A stretch of DNA of 64,000 nt from Ensifer sp. USDA 6670 (GCA_000421085.1 ATWE01000012.1:1-64000); one strand, 5' to 3'. Counted from the stretch's first letter, positions 17,918 to 26,702 are shown. Notes: generated by a model from the letters alone, not told the origin. Translations and numbers: made by a program.

Positions 17918-18520
17918 TCAGCCTCTCAGTGTTGCTAAGACTATGACGATCGCGAGAGCAGTGTCCAGCACGAAGCAGAACTCGGCCATCGACCGTACGA
18001 CGACTTTGTTTTTGACGTGGTGATAGACGTCCCAGCCGGCATGCGCGACCAGTCCCGCCGCTACCAGCAGCGCTCCCACAAAGGGGCTGATAAAGAGGGC
18101 CACGGTGGCTAAACCGCCGAAGGCACTCATTGCGATGGCTTGCAGCGGCAGTTCGCGGTTAGGACGTCTCAGAGCCCGGATCACGCCATAGACCGCAAAG
18201 AGGGCGGCGAGGATAAGCATCGCCCATGTCGCATCGAAAGGTATGAGGCCGAACCTTGCGACGGTGATCACTACAACCGATAGCAGGAATACCGGCCAGG
18301 AAACCCACGGAATCTCCAAGGCAGCCGCTGCCAGGTACACGAGGCCCGAGGCGACGACGATCGCAGCCAAGTCCGTGCCGTGCTCCGAACCATTGAGCAG
18401 ATCGACCGAAACGAAAGCCGCGAATGCCAGGCCGATAGCCGTGGGCCACCATTGTATCGACTGCCAGCCCGACGTGGGGGATTCGGGCGCTGACTTTGAT
18501 GGTTGCGATGCTTCAGTCAT
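17918..18520 (-). CDS. Polytopic membrane protein of unknown function
   Basis: A 200-aa protein with a hydrophilic head of about 25 residues and then six or so membrane spans (for example WWPTAIGLAFAAFVSVDLL, WPVFLLSVVVITVARFGLI, VGALLVAAGLVAHAGWDVYHH). The last part, HVKNKVVVRSMAEFCFVLD, is a conserved-looking cytoplasmic loop before the final span. GGAGGAG five bases before the ATG at 18520 decides the start over a longer frame from 18583. It is divergent from a GlxA-like AraC regulator, and the shared 103-base gap contains a perfect inverted repeat, so it is a probable target of that regulator. Confidence 0.75.
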   Translation of the reverse strand: MTEASQPSKSAPESPTSGWQSIQWWPTAIGLAFAAFVSVDLLNGSEHGTDLAAIVVASGLVYLAAAALEIPWVSWPVFLLSVVVITVARFGLIPFDATWAMLILAALFAVYGVIRALRRPNRELPLQAIAMSAFGGLATVALFISPFVGALLVAAGLVAHAGWDVYHHVKNKVVVRSMAEFCFVLDTALAIVIVLATLRG

Positions 18521-18588
18521 GATTACTCCTCCCTGCGGTGGTGGTCCTTGGCCGACCACCAGTGTGAACACTACCAGGCACACAGAGT

Positions 18589-18623
18589 TGGCAGGAATGA
18601 CAAAAAGATGGTAATTCCTGCCA
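18589..18623. promoter_or_regulatory. Perfect 10-bp inverted repeat between divergent genes
   Basis: TGGCAGGAAT and ATTCCTGCCA separated by 15 bases, the second arm ending at the base before the GTG start of the AraC-type gene. Candidate operator controlling both the regulator and the divergent membrane-protein gene. Confidence 0.5.
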
Positions 18624-19595
18624 GTGCTGCATCATATCGTCATTGCCGTCTATCAAGATTTCGAATTGCTGGATGCGACCGGGCCGGCTTCCGTTTTCGC
18701 ATCCGCCAACCACGCACTCGCAGAGGATGGAGAGCCTGGACGCTATGCCGTGCATTTGGCCTCACCGACCGGCGGTGCGGTGCCTAGTAGCAGCGGGGTC
18801 ATCGTCGAAACCAAAGCACTGGCGAACGTGTCACGAGAGGTTGACACAATCCTGGTGGCCGGGGCCGAGGCCGGCGCGGTCACGGCAGCAACCCGGACGC
18901 CGGAATTAGGGCGGTGGTTGTCGCGGAGCGCCTCGTCCGTCAGACGACTCGGGTCGGTTTGCGCCGGCTCCTTTGTGCTCGCAGCGGCGGGACTGGTGGA
19001 CGGTAAGCGTGTTGCCACACACTGGAGCGCCTGCGAAGCGCTCGCGCGACTCTACCCCTCCCTTACGGTCGACGCCGATGCACTCTATGTGGTCGACGGC
19101 AACGTCTGGACATCGGCGGGAGTGACCACCGGTATTGACATGGCCCTCGCCATGGTCAGCGAGGATCTCGGCAGCGCGCTTGCCAGTCGGGTCGCCAAGC
19201 GCCTAGTCCTCTACGCACGCCGTCCCGGCTATCAGTCTCAGTTCAGCCCGCTGCTGCTTGCCCAGGCGAAAGCCGATGCTCCTCTCGCAGATCTCCTGGT
19301 GTGGGCACAAGCCAATCTCGATACCGCGCTGGATGTGCCGAGCCTTGCGGCCAGGGTTGGCCTCTCGGAGCGGACGTTTTACAGACGGTTTGTCGCCGCG
19401 ATCGGCGAGACGCCGGCACAGTATATTGAGACCGTCCGGCTGGACGCGGCGCGTATCTTGCTCTCCCAAGAACTTCCGTTGAAGGAAATCGCAAGGCGGG
19501 TGGGGCTTGCGCCGACCGCACGTTTCACGCAGGTCTTCCAAAGACGCTTCGGGGTGACGCCGCGACTCTTCCGTGAAACCCATACGAACAGGTGA
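18624..19595 (+). CDS. GlxA-type transcriptional regulator (DJ-1/PfpI domain + AraC HTH)
   Basis: A 323-aa two-domain regulator. Residues 1 to about 185 form a DJ-1/PfpI amidotransferase-like sensor: IVIAVYQDFELLDATGPASVF at the start and SVCAGSFVLAAAGLVDG, with the nucleophile-elbow Cys. The C-terminal 100 residues are an AraC DNA-binding domain with two HTH units (LAARVGLSERTFYRRF and LKEIARRVGLAPTARFTQVF) and the closing RRFGVTPRLFR. The start is GTG, preceded directly by an inverted-repeat arm. GlxA homologues often respond to arginine, choline/glycine-betaine products or aldehydes; the ligand here is unknown. Confidence 0.92.
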   Translation: MLHHIVIAVYQDFELLDATGPASVFASANHALAEDGEPGRYAVHLASPTGGAVPSSSGVIVETKALANVSREVDTILVAGAEAGAVTAATRTPELGRWLSRSASSVRRLGSVCAGSFVLAAAGLVDGKRVATHWSACEALARLYPSLTVDADALYVVDGNVWTSAGVTTGIDMALAMVSEDLGSALASRVAKRLVLYARRPGYQSQFSPLLLAQAKADAPLADLLVWAQANLDTALDVPSLAARVGLSERTFYRRFVAAIGETPAQYIETVRLDAARILLSQELPLKEIARRVGLAPTARFTQVFQRRFGVTPRLFRETHTNR

Positions 19596-19691
19596 GCCAT
19601 GTTAGACGCAAAGCTCAGCTGAACTCATACTAAAACAAATGTCCGTCAATTGGGCCTAATGAGGCGAGTGAAGTGAAACGAACGGAAATGG

Positions 19692-20201
19692 TTATCTCTT
19701 CAAGCGCAGGACCATGATCAACTCGTCATTCTCCGCATCGTGACCCAGGAAGCCGTTCGGAATGCGGCCAACCTCTAGGAATCCGTGACGCTGATAGAAG
19801 CGTATCGCTGCCGAATTCTCGGCATTTACGGCAAGCTCCAGCTGCAGTGCTCCGCGGTCTCGTGCATGCTCCGTAACCTCATGCAAAAGGGTTGCCGCAA
19901 CCCCGGTCCCTCGTTCGCCTTTCCGTACATAGACGCTGACAAGCCTTGCACGATGCGCCATTTTCCTTGCACGCTCAAATCTTAGCCCCATCATGCCGAC
20001 GGGCCCACCATTCATGAACGCGGCGAAAACTGGCTGGTCGAGATGTCGGCGCCATTCGCGGTCGGAGAGATGGACCCAATCGCCATATACACTCGCAAAC
20101 GAAAGCGGTTCATGTGAAAGCGCCTCCAGGCGTATGCGGCGAAACACGTCTACGTCCCGGACTGACAGGCGTCTGATTACCGCCTCTTTTTCAATCGACA
20201 C
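19692..20201 (-). CDS. GNAT-family N-acetyltransferase
   Basis: A 169-aa acetyl-CoA-dependent acyltransferase. Motif A, the CoA-binding loop, is VSVYVRKGERGTGVAATLL, and motif B is NAENSAAIRFYQRHGFLEVG. I set the start at GTG 20201 because GGAGG lies 5 bases before it; a longer frame to 20351 would run into the 469-aa gene. It is the third gene after the lux-type palindrome, 71 bases behind the 469-aa protein, and so may modify the product of that operon. The acceptor could also be a toxin or a protein; nothing in the sequence decides. Confidence 0.88.
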   Translation of the reverse strand: MSIEKEAVIRRLSVRDVDVFRRIRLEALSHEPLSFASVYGDWVHLSDREWRRHLDQPVFAAFMNGGPVGMMGLRFERARKMAHRARLVSVYVRKGERGTGVAATLLHEVTEHARDRGALQLELAVNAENSAAIRFYQRHGFLEVGRIPNGFLGHDAENDELIMVLRLKR

Positions 20202-20272
20202 ATCGACCTCCAACAAAAGTTCCAGGCCAGGTCGGACGAAATCCCAGCATCGAAGCCGCTCAGCATCCTCGA

Positions 20273-21682
20273 TCACGAGCCCGACCACTGCCACTCCTCG
20301 GACCCCAAGGTGATAGCTCCGCTGGCGATGTGCCCTGAAAGGTTCGCCCAAATCGGATCGCTGATGAAACTTGCGAGGTCACCGCTCGATTGCACCAAAG
20401 GCATCGCCGCGTATGTTTCAAGAGGCGTCTCGGCTCCTCTGAAGAGCTTGATCTCCCGGAAGGGATTGCCGTTGAGAGGCTTCAAGACACGATGGCCCCA
20501 AAGCCCAGGTTGGTCGTCTTCACGCATTTCGGTCAGGAAATCGAAATCACCCGATCGCTCAAGCCCGATGGCGGTGAGATAGCGCATAAGCGGGTAGTAT
20601 ATCGTCTGCCGACATCCCCCAAGCGCTCTCACCCCGGGCAGAATGGACGTGACCAGGAACACCGTGTACAGGCTCGGCACGATCTCTCGCTGCCGAAGCG
20701 CCGCTGCGATACTGCCCGGCCGGAATTTCACTTTGAAGTCCGATGGGGCCCTGGCCTTGAGGACGTTGTCCTGGAGGCGGAGCGGAACAATCCTGCCTTT
20801 TTCCATGCGCCAGAAGAGATCGGTCGTCCTGCGGACCCAACCCTGCCACGGCCCAATGTTCAGGCGATCCATGGCATCCAGGATGCTCTCGGCGACCTTT
20901 CCGTCTCCGATGAAACCAGCCGACACCCAGGATGCGGCGTCTTCGAGATGGTGGGCGACCAGGTCTGCGATGTCGAAATCATCGAGCTGAAGCAGCTTGA
21001 TGCGGGAGGGGAGCTTGCCGCGCCAGAGGGTTTGATTGGCCGCCCTGATTGCGTCGGCCGCAGAAGCAAATTCCTCCGACGGCAGTTCGCCAAGGAGACC
21101 GGCGGCAGTGGCATTGGGTGCCGGATCGCCTTTGGCATTCGAGAGCGCGAAGCGATAGGGACCATTCAAACCGCAGATGCTGAATGAATCCATCCGGCTC
21201 CGGGGTAAGCCGAAGACGTTGAGGGGCTCGTCTTCAAGCCAGAGCCAGCCGGGACCCTTCTTGGCCTTTTCCGAGAAACTGACCGTCGAGGCGTGATACG
21301 TGATGTACCATTCGCGGTTATGGACGTTCGGGCCCAACAGGCTGAACAGATGCGTGTAGAACGCATCTGGCTCAATCAGCAGCAGGCAATGCGGACCTGT
21401 CTGTAGCACCGGCGATGCCATCAACTGGAGGCTGGCGTTTCGAGCCTCCTCAACGTCGTAGCCGGACCTCCGCGCCGCCCGTTCGATACAGCCGCAGAGG
21501 AGCTCCATTGCATGACGACGCGCGGGATGCCCGGAACGGAATTTTTTGACGTCGTAGACGAGCGAAGCGTAGTCCCGAAGGGGCCGCTCCCAATAGGGGG
21601 CGATATGCGGCACCAAGGCAGACAGTGCGCGTCGCACGTCAGCTGCGCTGCAATGTTCGTTTGCCTCGGGAGTTTCTATCAT
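20273..21682 (-). CDS. Uncharacterised 469-aa protein in LuxR-associated operon
   Basis: I do not recognise this protein. It has no signal peptide or membrane span and is rich in Trp, Arg and Leu. Notable stretches are LQTGPHCLLLIEPDAFYTHL (about residue 95), WYITYHASTVSFSEKAKKG, WLWLEDEPLNVFGLPRSR, a probable helical middle (LDDFDIADLVAHHLEDAASW), and GCRQTIYYPLMRYLTAIGL. It starts one base after the stop of the methyltransferase-fold gene, so the two are tightly coupled and probably act in one pathway. The size and the adjacent methyltransferase fit a biosynthetic enzyme or a substrate-activating partner. Composition resembles the neighbouring genes. Confidence 0.7.
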   Translation of the reverse strand: MIETPEANEHCSAADVRRALSALVPHIAPYWERPLRDYASLVYDVKKFRSGHPARRHAMELLCGCIERAARRSGYDVEEARNASLQLMASPVLQTGPHCLLLIEPDAFYTHLFSLLGPNVHNREWYITYHASTVSFSEKAKKGPGWLWLEDEPLNVFGLPRSRMDSFSICGLNGPYRFALSNAKGDPAPNATAAGLLGELPSEEFASAADAIRAANQTLWRGKLPSRIKLLQLDDFDIADLVAHHLEDAASWVSAGFIGDGKVAESILDAMDRLNIGPWQGWVRRTTDLFWRMEKGRIVPLRLQDNVLKARAPSDFKVKFRPGSIAAALRQREIVPSLYTVFLVTSILPGVRALGGCRQTIYYPLMRYLTAIGLERSGDFDFLTEMREDDQPGLWGHRVLKPLNGNPFREIKLFRGAETPLETYAAMPLVQSSGDLASFISDPIWANLSGHIASGAITLGSEEWQWSGS

Positions 21683-21683
21683 T

Positions 21684-22757
21684 TCATGATGCCAGGCGCT
21701 TCGGCGCGAGCAGCATCATGGTGTTCGCGCTACGCCACGTCAGATCAGGAGCCAACGCCTCTACGTCGGTATCGACGATCGCGACCGGCAAATGCTCGTA
21801 GCAATAGCCTGGTGGAATTGCCGGCTTCAACATCAGCGAAATCAGTTCCAACATGGAAGCCCGGGAGTTGGACGACACGATCGTGTAGAAGTTCCCGCTG
21901 TTCCAGGTTAGCACTGAGTATCGGAAAAACGCCCTCAAAGCGGCTACCGTTGTCGCCAGATCGACTTGAAGATCCGTCATCGTGTTGAGGACTTCCTCCT
22001 TTTTCTTGGAGATGTGACCTGTCGAGAAGAATCGGGCCTTGTAAAGCTCGTCCTTCTGCCGCTCGCGTTCTTCATATGTTTCGCGGTCTTCATGAGCCAG
22101 CTTCTGCACCTGCACGAGGAGACCACCAGGTCGTATGCGGGGAACGACAAACTCCAACTGCTTTATTCGATCACGGTCGTACATCTGAAACGTCGTGTCC
22201 TCCAACAGCACGTCAAATCCGCCACGAAATGGGAGAAGATCCTTGTCAGTCGCGTATCGATCGTCGTCCAACTCAAAGAACGGGCCGTGGAAGAAGTGCG
22301 CGTGCTCGCTTCCCCGGTTCGCAAAGAACGCCGTCCGGTTGGCGGCCGTTGGACTGCAGCAGAGCGCCTTGATGCGGCCATTGCCAAGCGTGGCGAGCGC
22401 GCGCGCGAAGCAACCAGTGCCCGTGCCCAGCGTGTATATTGTCGTTGGGGAAGCGCTGCGTGCCCAGGTCCGCAGGCCGAAGGAAAGTATCGCAGCACCC
22501 AGCCGGCATTCCTCTTCGAGCCTATAGGGAATGCTGGCAAAGTAATGGCTGTCAAAATGGCCCCAAAGACGCCGATGCGTATCCGCGAAAACTGCGCCCT
22601 CGAGATCGAAATCAAGCAGGCTCATATCGAGTTGCGGTTCGGCAAGGTCCGGTGCTCCGCTCTCTCCGCTTGCGGTCTTTTCGAAGAACGCTGCGAATGA
22701 TGTGAGCCTAGGAGCGTTCCGCCAGTGCTCAATCGTTAGTCGATCCACCATAGGCAC
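21684..22757 (-). CDS. SAM-dependent methyltransferase-fold protein, LuxR-associated
   Basis: A 357-aa protein with a Rossmann methyltransferase core in its middle: TIYTLGTGTGCFARALATLG is motif I (Gly-rich SAM loop), followed by KALCCSPTAANRTAFF (motif II region), FDVLLEDTTFQMYDRD (motif IV region) and VVPRIRPGGLLVQVQKLA (post-motif). The first 100 residues and the last 110 are not part of the core and may hold the acceptor site. The lux-type palindrome lies about 126 bases upstream and the luxR-like gene just beyond it, all in one direction. The 469-aa gene follows at once. The acceptor is unknown; a small-molecule O- or N-methyltransferase is my best guess. Confidence 0.75.
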   Translation of the reverse strand: MPMVDRLTIEHWRNAPRLTSFAAFFEKTASGESGAPDLAEPQLDMSLLDFDLEGAVFADTHRRLWGHFDSHYFASIPYRLEEECRLGAAILSFGLRTWARSASPTTIYTLGTGTGCFARALATLGNGRIKALCCSPTAANRTAFFANRGSEHAHFFHGPFFELDDDRYATDKDLLPFRGGFDVLLEDTTFQMYDRDRIKQLEFVVPRIRPGGLLVQVQKLAHEDRETYEERERQKDELYKARFFSTGHISKKKEEVLNTMTDLQVDLATTVAALRAFFRYSVLTWNSGNFYTIVSSNSRASMLELISLMLKPAIPPGYCYEHLPVAIVDTDVEALAPDLTWRSANTMMLLAPKRLAS

Positions 22758-22882
22758 CTCCCAAATATAGCCGGCGGATAGCGCGCTTCATCTCAGCTCT
22801 CGTCGAGATGTTTGGTTGCCGCCCGCATCTGCCATGCGTGAGCTTCTGGATCCCATCTGTGGACCCGTGAGAGGGGGCAGCC

Positions 22883-22904
22883 AATCTACCGAATTCGGTA
22901 GATT
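22883..22904. promoter_or_regulatory. Perfect 22-bp palindrome, candidate lux-type box
   Basis: Two 11-base arms, AATCTACCGAA and its complement TTCGGTAGATT, meet without a spacer. The site lies in the 202-base gap between the luxR-like gene and the methyltransferase gene, about 126 bases before the latter. Size and symmetry fit LuxR-family boxes (18-22 bp dyads), although the core differs from the classical ACCTGN-type consensus. Confidence 0.65.
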
Positions 22905-22959
22905 GACCGTCTGGATATGTAGAAAGTGAGGGACGGGGCCGCGAATGCGATCGGCGCGG

Positions 22960-23748
22960 TCAGATTTTGATCAACTCGAGGAAGCTTGCCTTGGCAACGG
23001 CGTGATGACTCGTAGAAGCACCGAGTTTTTGTCTTGCCGAGCGCAGGTACAATTTCACGGCGTTTTCTGAGATACCCAGATCCGCTGCTATCTGTTTAGA
23101 AATTCGACCTGTTGCAAGAAGCTGAAGACACTGGCTTTCGCGCCTGGAGAGGTTCCGATGACGGCCGACCTCTCGAAGGCCGCTGGCAGAAAGCATCGCC
23201 TCATGAAGATAGTGGGAAAGGATCTGCAGCTCGTGAATGCTCGAAGCGCGTAGCCGCGACCAATCGCGCTTGGGCAGGTTCGAGGTTACGGAAAAGAGAG
23301 AGCGTTCGCCTTTCGAGCCTCGGATAGGGATCGTCAAGCCATGGGGGCCGATGTCGTAGGACCGCGCTTCCATAAATAAACGATAGACCTGTGCTGACCG
23401 CCGATCGAGAGACGACCAGTCCACCGGGAAGAACCCCCAACGGACGACGTCAATCACCGGGTCTATGTCGAAATAGCGCTTGTCGACGTATATCTCAGTC
23501 CACTTATCTGGATATGTCGTGCAGTAATAAGGGTACAAGCCCGACCTGCCTCCGCTATGAACCACAAGAAACGTTATGTGCGACAAGCCGTATCGTACGC
23601 AAAGTTCGTCCAGTGCAGGGCGAAGGTCCTCGCGGTGCTTCGCTGCCCGTAGCGTCCCCAGGGACAATGAAAGTCTACGATTGTCGACCATCGGTGGTAT
23701 GCTTTGGATTGCTGCCCTTTGCTGTGTGTTTGGATCCTGCCTCTTCAC
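22960..23748 (-). CDS. LuxR-family quorum-sensing regulator (solo)
   Basis: A 262-aa regulator with an N-terminal autoinducer-binding domain and a C-terminal LuxR HTH. The residues that contact acyl-homoserine lactone in TraR/LasR are all present with TraR spacing: W83, Y87, D96, P97, W111 and G137. The HTH is LSRRESQCLQLLATGRIS then IAADLGISENAVKLYLRS, ending RQKLGAS. A start at the Met of MVDNRRLS (23688) would fit the family's usual length better and is possible. No luxI-type synthase is in the window, so it is a solo here. Downstream in the same direction are a perfect palindrome and a three-gene operon, its likely target. Confidence 0.9.
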   Translation of the reverse strand: MKRQDPNTQQRAAIQSIPPMVDNRRLSLSLGTLRAAKHREDLRPALDELCVRYGLSHITFLVVHSGGRSGLYPYYCTTYPDKWTEIYVDKRYFDIDPVIDVVRWGFFPVDWSSLDRRSAQVYRLFMEARSYDIGPHGLTIPIRGSKGERSLFSVTSNLPKRDWSRLRASSIHELQILSHYLHEAMLSASGLREVGRHRNLSRRESQCLQLLATGRISKQIAADLGISENAVKLYLRSARQKLGASTSHHAVAKASFLELIKI

Positions 23749-24449
23749 ATCGGAGAACCGGATACTAATAGCAATGCTCCCGCAGCGAAATTGTAGGAAT
23801 CACGTCAGCTAACCGAAGAAGGCTGGATGGTTGTGGCCCAGCGAGGCAGCCGCGCGCGTCGGTACAGCGCGTCGACACCGATAGTGAAACGATATCTTCG
23901 TGGAGCGCTGCGATCGCCGGGTCGGAGACATGTTCGCGGTGTAGGACGAAATAGTTAAGGCGATCGTGGGGATCTGTGCCTGTACGGTCCGTGAAACACT
24001 AGGGTTGCAGGCTGACCGGCTCAGAAATGATGGGCCGCAAGTTCGAAACTCACCAAGGCGACGGACAGGAGTCGACATCCGGACAGGGTGGCATGTTGCC
24101 GACTTTTGATCGTCGCAGTCGGGTGGAGAGCGGAAGCTCGGTAGCCGCTGCCAGACGTCTGGTCGGGCCGTCACCGGACCTTCCGGGCGTTGTCAGCGAG
24201 GGGTCGGGTAAGGACCTCGACGCCTCCGTCGACGGGTCACCTATGCCGCCACACCTTATCATGACAGAGGCAATGGTGGCCTAAGTGCCTAGCCCGCCGC
24301 CGCCCGAGCTTCCCGGCCATCACGATCACAAGGACAATCTTGACATAGACTTCTAACTCATCCCGCCGGTCAAAGTATCAACGTTGCTCCCCGCAACCGT
24401 GGAACGGAGCGTCCCGAGGCCATTCAGCGTATGCGCGGATCCGCAGAGA
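23749..24449. other. Non-coding gap, possible LysR regulator relic
   Basis: About 700 bases with stops in all frames at short intervals. On the minus strand, about 23885-23956, one frame reads YFVLHREHVSDPAIAAL, which resembles the C-terminal part of LysR substrate-binding domains. Further along, near 24030, SFELAAHHF recalls a LysR N-terminus but is broken by stops. This would fit a heavily decayed LysR gene; evidence is weak. Confidence 0.3.
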
Positions 24450-25274
24450 TCACTTCTTCCCCGAGCCCACGAGAGCCGGCATCGGCACTCGATAGGTCCC
24501 ATCGGCGGAGTGAAACTGCTCCATACCGCCCACAATCATCGTGCAGATGGCTTTGCGCACATCCTCGGTCTGAGCCAACAACAGAGCGCGCGCTCGCACC
24601 CCGCCTTCGAGGATCGCCGTTATCAATCCCGACGGCTCGCCCACTGCCCACGACTGATCAACAATCTTGATGGCGACGTCCGCAAAGCCGCAAGCTTCAA
24701 ATGCGGCCCTCAATTTCTCGGGTTCACTGAATTGAAAGAAATCGGGCCCGTGAGGCAGGGGGACGTCAAGATTGCCGTGCTTCTTGATGGCCCCGAAGAG
24801 CAGGCCGAAGCCGTTGGTCGGTTTCGGTGCTTCCCAAACACTTGCGGCGAGATAGCCACCGGGCTTCAGCACGCGGTGCATTTCCGAAAGTGCTTTCTGG
24901 GGATCCGGAACATGGATGATGCCGTAACCGCACATGACGGCATCAAAGCTGTTGGGGCTAAAAGGCAATGCCTGGGCGTCACCCTCCTGAAACTCGGCGC
25001 CGGGTACATTGCGCCTGGCTATTTTTATGACCCCGCCTGAGAAATCGAGACCGACGGCTCGCGCCCCTCGCTTCAGCGCGGCTCGAGCGAGCATTCCGGG
25101 GCCGGTGCAGACGTCGAGCACATCCATTCCCTTGTCGATACGTGCGGCCGCTAACATAGCTGGCACGGTCTGCGTGGTCAGACGCCCAAAATGCTGCTCG
25201 TATCCTGCGCTGACAGCTTCCCAGCCGGCGTGTTCGAATTCACGGAAAGCTGTTGGATCGCGAGAACTTTCCAT
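24450..25274 (-). CDS. Class I SAM-dependent methyltransferase (UbiE-like)
   Basis: A 274-aa cytoplasmic methyltransferase. Motif I is VLDVCTGPGMLARAALKRG, motif II is AVGLDFSGGVIKIARRN, EFQEGDAQALPFSPNSFDAV covers motifs III-IV, and ALSEMHRVLKPGGYLAASVW is the post-I helix typical of UbiE/COQ5-like enzymes. The first 40 residues (FEHAGWEAVSAGYEQHFGRL) fit the common SAM methyltransferase lead-in. It stands alone between a gap with no gene and the SDR gene 143 bases away, both on the minus strand. The acceptor is unknown. Confidence 0.88.
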   Translation of the reverse strand: MESSRDPTAFREFEHAGWEAVSAGYEQHFGRLTTQTVPAMLAAARIDKGMDVLDVCTGPGMLARAALKRGARAVGLDFSGGVIKIARRNVPGAEFQEGDAQALPFSPNSFDAVMCGYGIIHVPDPQKALSEMHRVLKPGGYLAASVWEAPKPTNGFGLLFGAIKKHGNLDVPLPHGPDFFQFSEPEKLRAAFEACGFADVAIKIVDQSWAVGEPSGLITAILEGGVRARALLLAQTEDVRKAICTMIVGGMEQFHSADGTYRVPMPALVGSGKK

Positions 25275-25417
25275 AGTATTTCCCTACGCAAAGCAAGAAG
25301 CCTTTTAGCACAAAACGCTAAATTAGCTTCGCGGTATTTTCGGCGCAAGGGTTCCAGCTCTGCACTTTCTCGGCAGTGTCTCTGGGGTCCGCCCACCTCG
25401 GCGGTGGGGGGAGGTTG

Positions 25418-26197
25418 CTAATATGCGCGGGTAAAACCGCCGTCACAGAGGATATTGATGCCGGTCAAATGATCGGAAAACTCCGATAGGAGCGCCTCAA
25501 CAATAGCCGCTACTTCTTCGGGGCTTCCATACTTCCCAAGGGGCACGTTCGATGTTTCTTCAGCGAGACGTTGCTCGAATGTCTGGCCAGCAGCTTGGGC
25601 GCGACCTGCAATCAGCTCGACAAAACCTGCCGTCAAGATTCCACCTAATGACACGGTATTGACGTGTATTCCCTTGGAGCCCAGCGCAAAAGCAAGGGTC
25701 TTTGCCTGACCGAGCCACGCCGGACGTAGAACATTGCTGGCAGCGTAATGGCCGAGCACCTGCACCGACGAGATGGCCGAGATGATGACCACTTTGGATC
25801 TGCGGCCTGTTGCAATATCTGGGCGCATTGTGTCGATCGCAACCTTCAGGAGGTCTAGCGGCCCTATGAAACTGGCCTGAAAATAGCTTCGCCACGTCTC
25901 AGATAATGGAAACACATCGGAGCTGCGGGGCAGCGGTGGCGGCATCAGAACGATGCCATCAAGCTCTACACCACGAGCGATGAGTTCTTGCCCGAAATTT
26001 GCAACCGATGCGTCACTCGACATATCGACTGGTATGGCAAGGTGTCGATCATGGCCCTTGAGCTGATTGGCCAAGGATTGAAGCCGATCAGCGTTTCTTG
26101 CTGCGAGAATGAGAGAGTGCCCGGCTTCCGCGAGCCGCGCGCACAACGGAGCACCAATTCCCCCTGTCGCGCCGGCTATAAGGGTCGTTTTTTGCAT
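25418..26197 (-). CDS. Short-chain dehydrogenase/reductase
   Basis: A 259-aa SDR. MQKTTLIAGATGGIGAPLCARL has the TGxxxGxG NAD(P) loop (here GATGGIG), and the active-site region reads VVIISAISSVQVLGHYAASN with the Tyr of the YxxxK-type site. The usual Lys four residues later (YAASN) is Asn here, so the motif is degenerate and activity may be altered. NTVSLGGILTAGF and SDHLTGINILCDGGFTRAY are normal SDR C-terminal features. The start at 26197 follows GGGAGGGTGGAC closely; a frame to 26260 is longer but less supported. Confidence 0.85.
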   Translation of the reverse strand: MQKTTLIAGATGGIGAPLCARLAEAGHSLILAARNADRLQSLANQLKGHDRHLAIPVDMSSDASVANFGQELIARGVELDGIVLMPPPLPRSSDVFPLSETWRSYFQASFIGPLDLLKVAIDTMRPDIATGRRSKVVIISAISSVQVLGHYAASNVLRPAWLGQAKTLAFALGSKGIHVNTVSLGGILTAGFVELIAGRAQAAGQTFEQRLAEETSNVPLGKYGSPEEVAAIVEALLSEFSDHLTGINILCDGGFTRAY

Positions 26198-26459
26198 TTT
26201 GTCCACCCTCCCGAACACTTCCGATGCACTCAGTCTCCCGCAACTTCGTTGCGTGCGCAATTGGGCCTATCGCGTTTCAAACTCGACCTGATCGGACGCA
26301 GCGAGACGCTGGCGGCCGCATTTCGTAGCGGCGGCGCTTTGGGCCAAACCGAGGATGTGCCCAGCGTTATTGTTAAGGGGTCGATCCTTCCCGTTCTCTA
26401 GCTCGCGTCCGCGACACCCCATTTAAAAGGCGGAGTTGCATCTTGATTCCTCGCCACCC

Positions 26460-26702
26460 CTATCTCATTGACATCAGGTTCGTGATCAGGCCGGCCTTGA
26501 CGACCAGCTTGGGTCGAGGGGCCTCAGAATAGCCGATGTCGTCCAACTGCTCGGGTGTCAGGTCCTCGATCGCACTGCGCCCTACAGTGGTTCGCCGCCA
26601 CGCCGTAAAGGCAGCGACTATTGTTGCTAGGCTTTCCAGCGATACGCCGAGCAGCGGCCGGTCCGATGCGCGATTCTCGCCGCGAGCTTCCGTGTAAGAC
26701 AT
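26460..26702 (-). CDS. DUF1127 small protein
   Basis: An 80-aa member of the DUF1127 (YjiS-like) family, abundant in alphaproteobacteria. The family core is at about residues 30-60: AFTAWRRTTVGRSAIEDLTP then EQLDDIGYSEAP, with the W-R-R and L-D-D-I-G signatures. Some members in Agrobacterium bind RNA and affect phosphate uptake or growth; others are stress-induced. It is divergent from the large SARP-like regulator across a 171-base gap. Confidence 0.85.
   Translation of the reverse strand: MSYTEARGENRASDRPLLGVSLESLATIVAAFTAWRRTTVGRSAIEDLTPEQLDDIGYSEAPRPKLVVKAGLITNLMSMR

Noticed and set aside
24027-24284. 85-codon frame in the gap after the luxR-like gene
   Set aside because: No ribosome-binding site or family resemblance, and composition like non-coding sequence.
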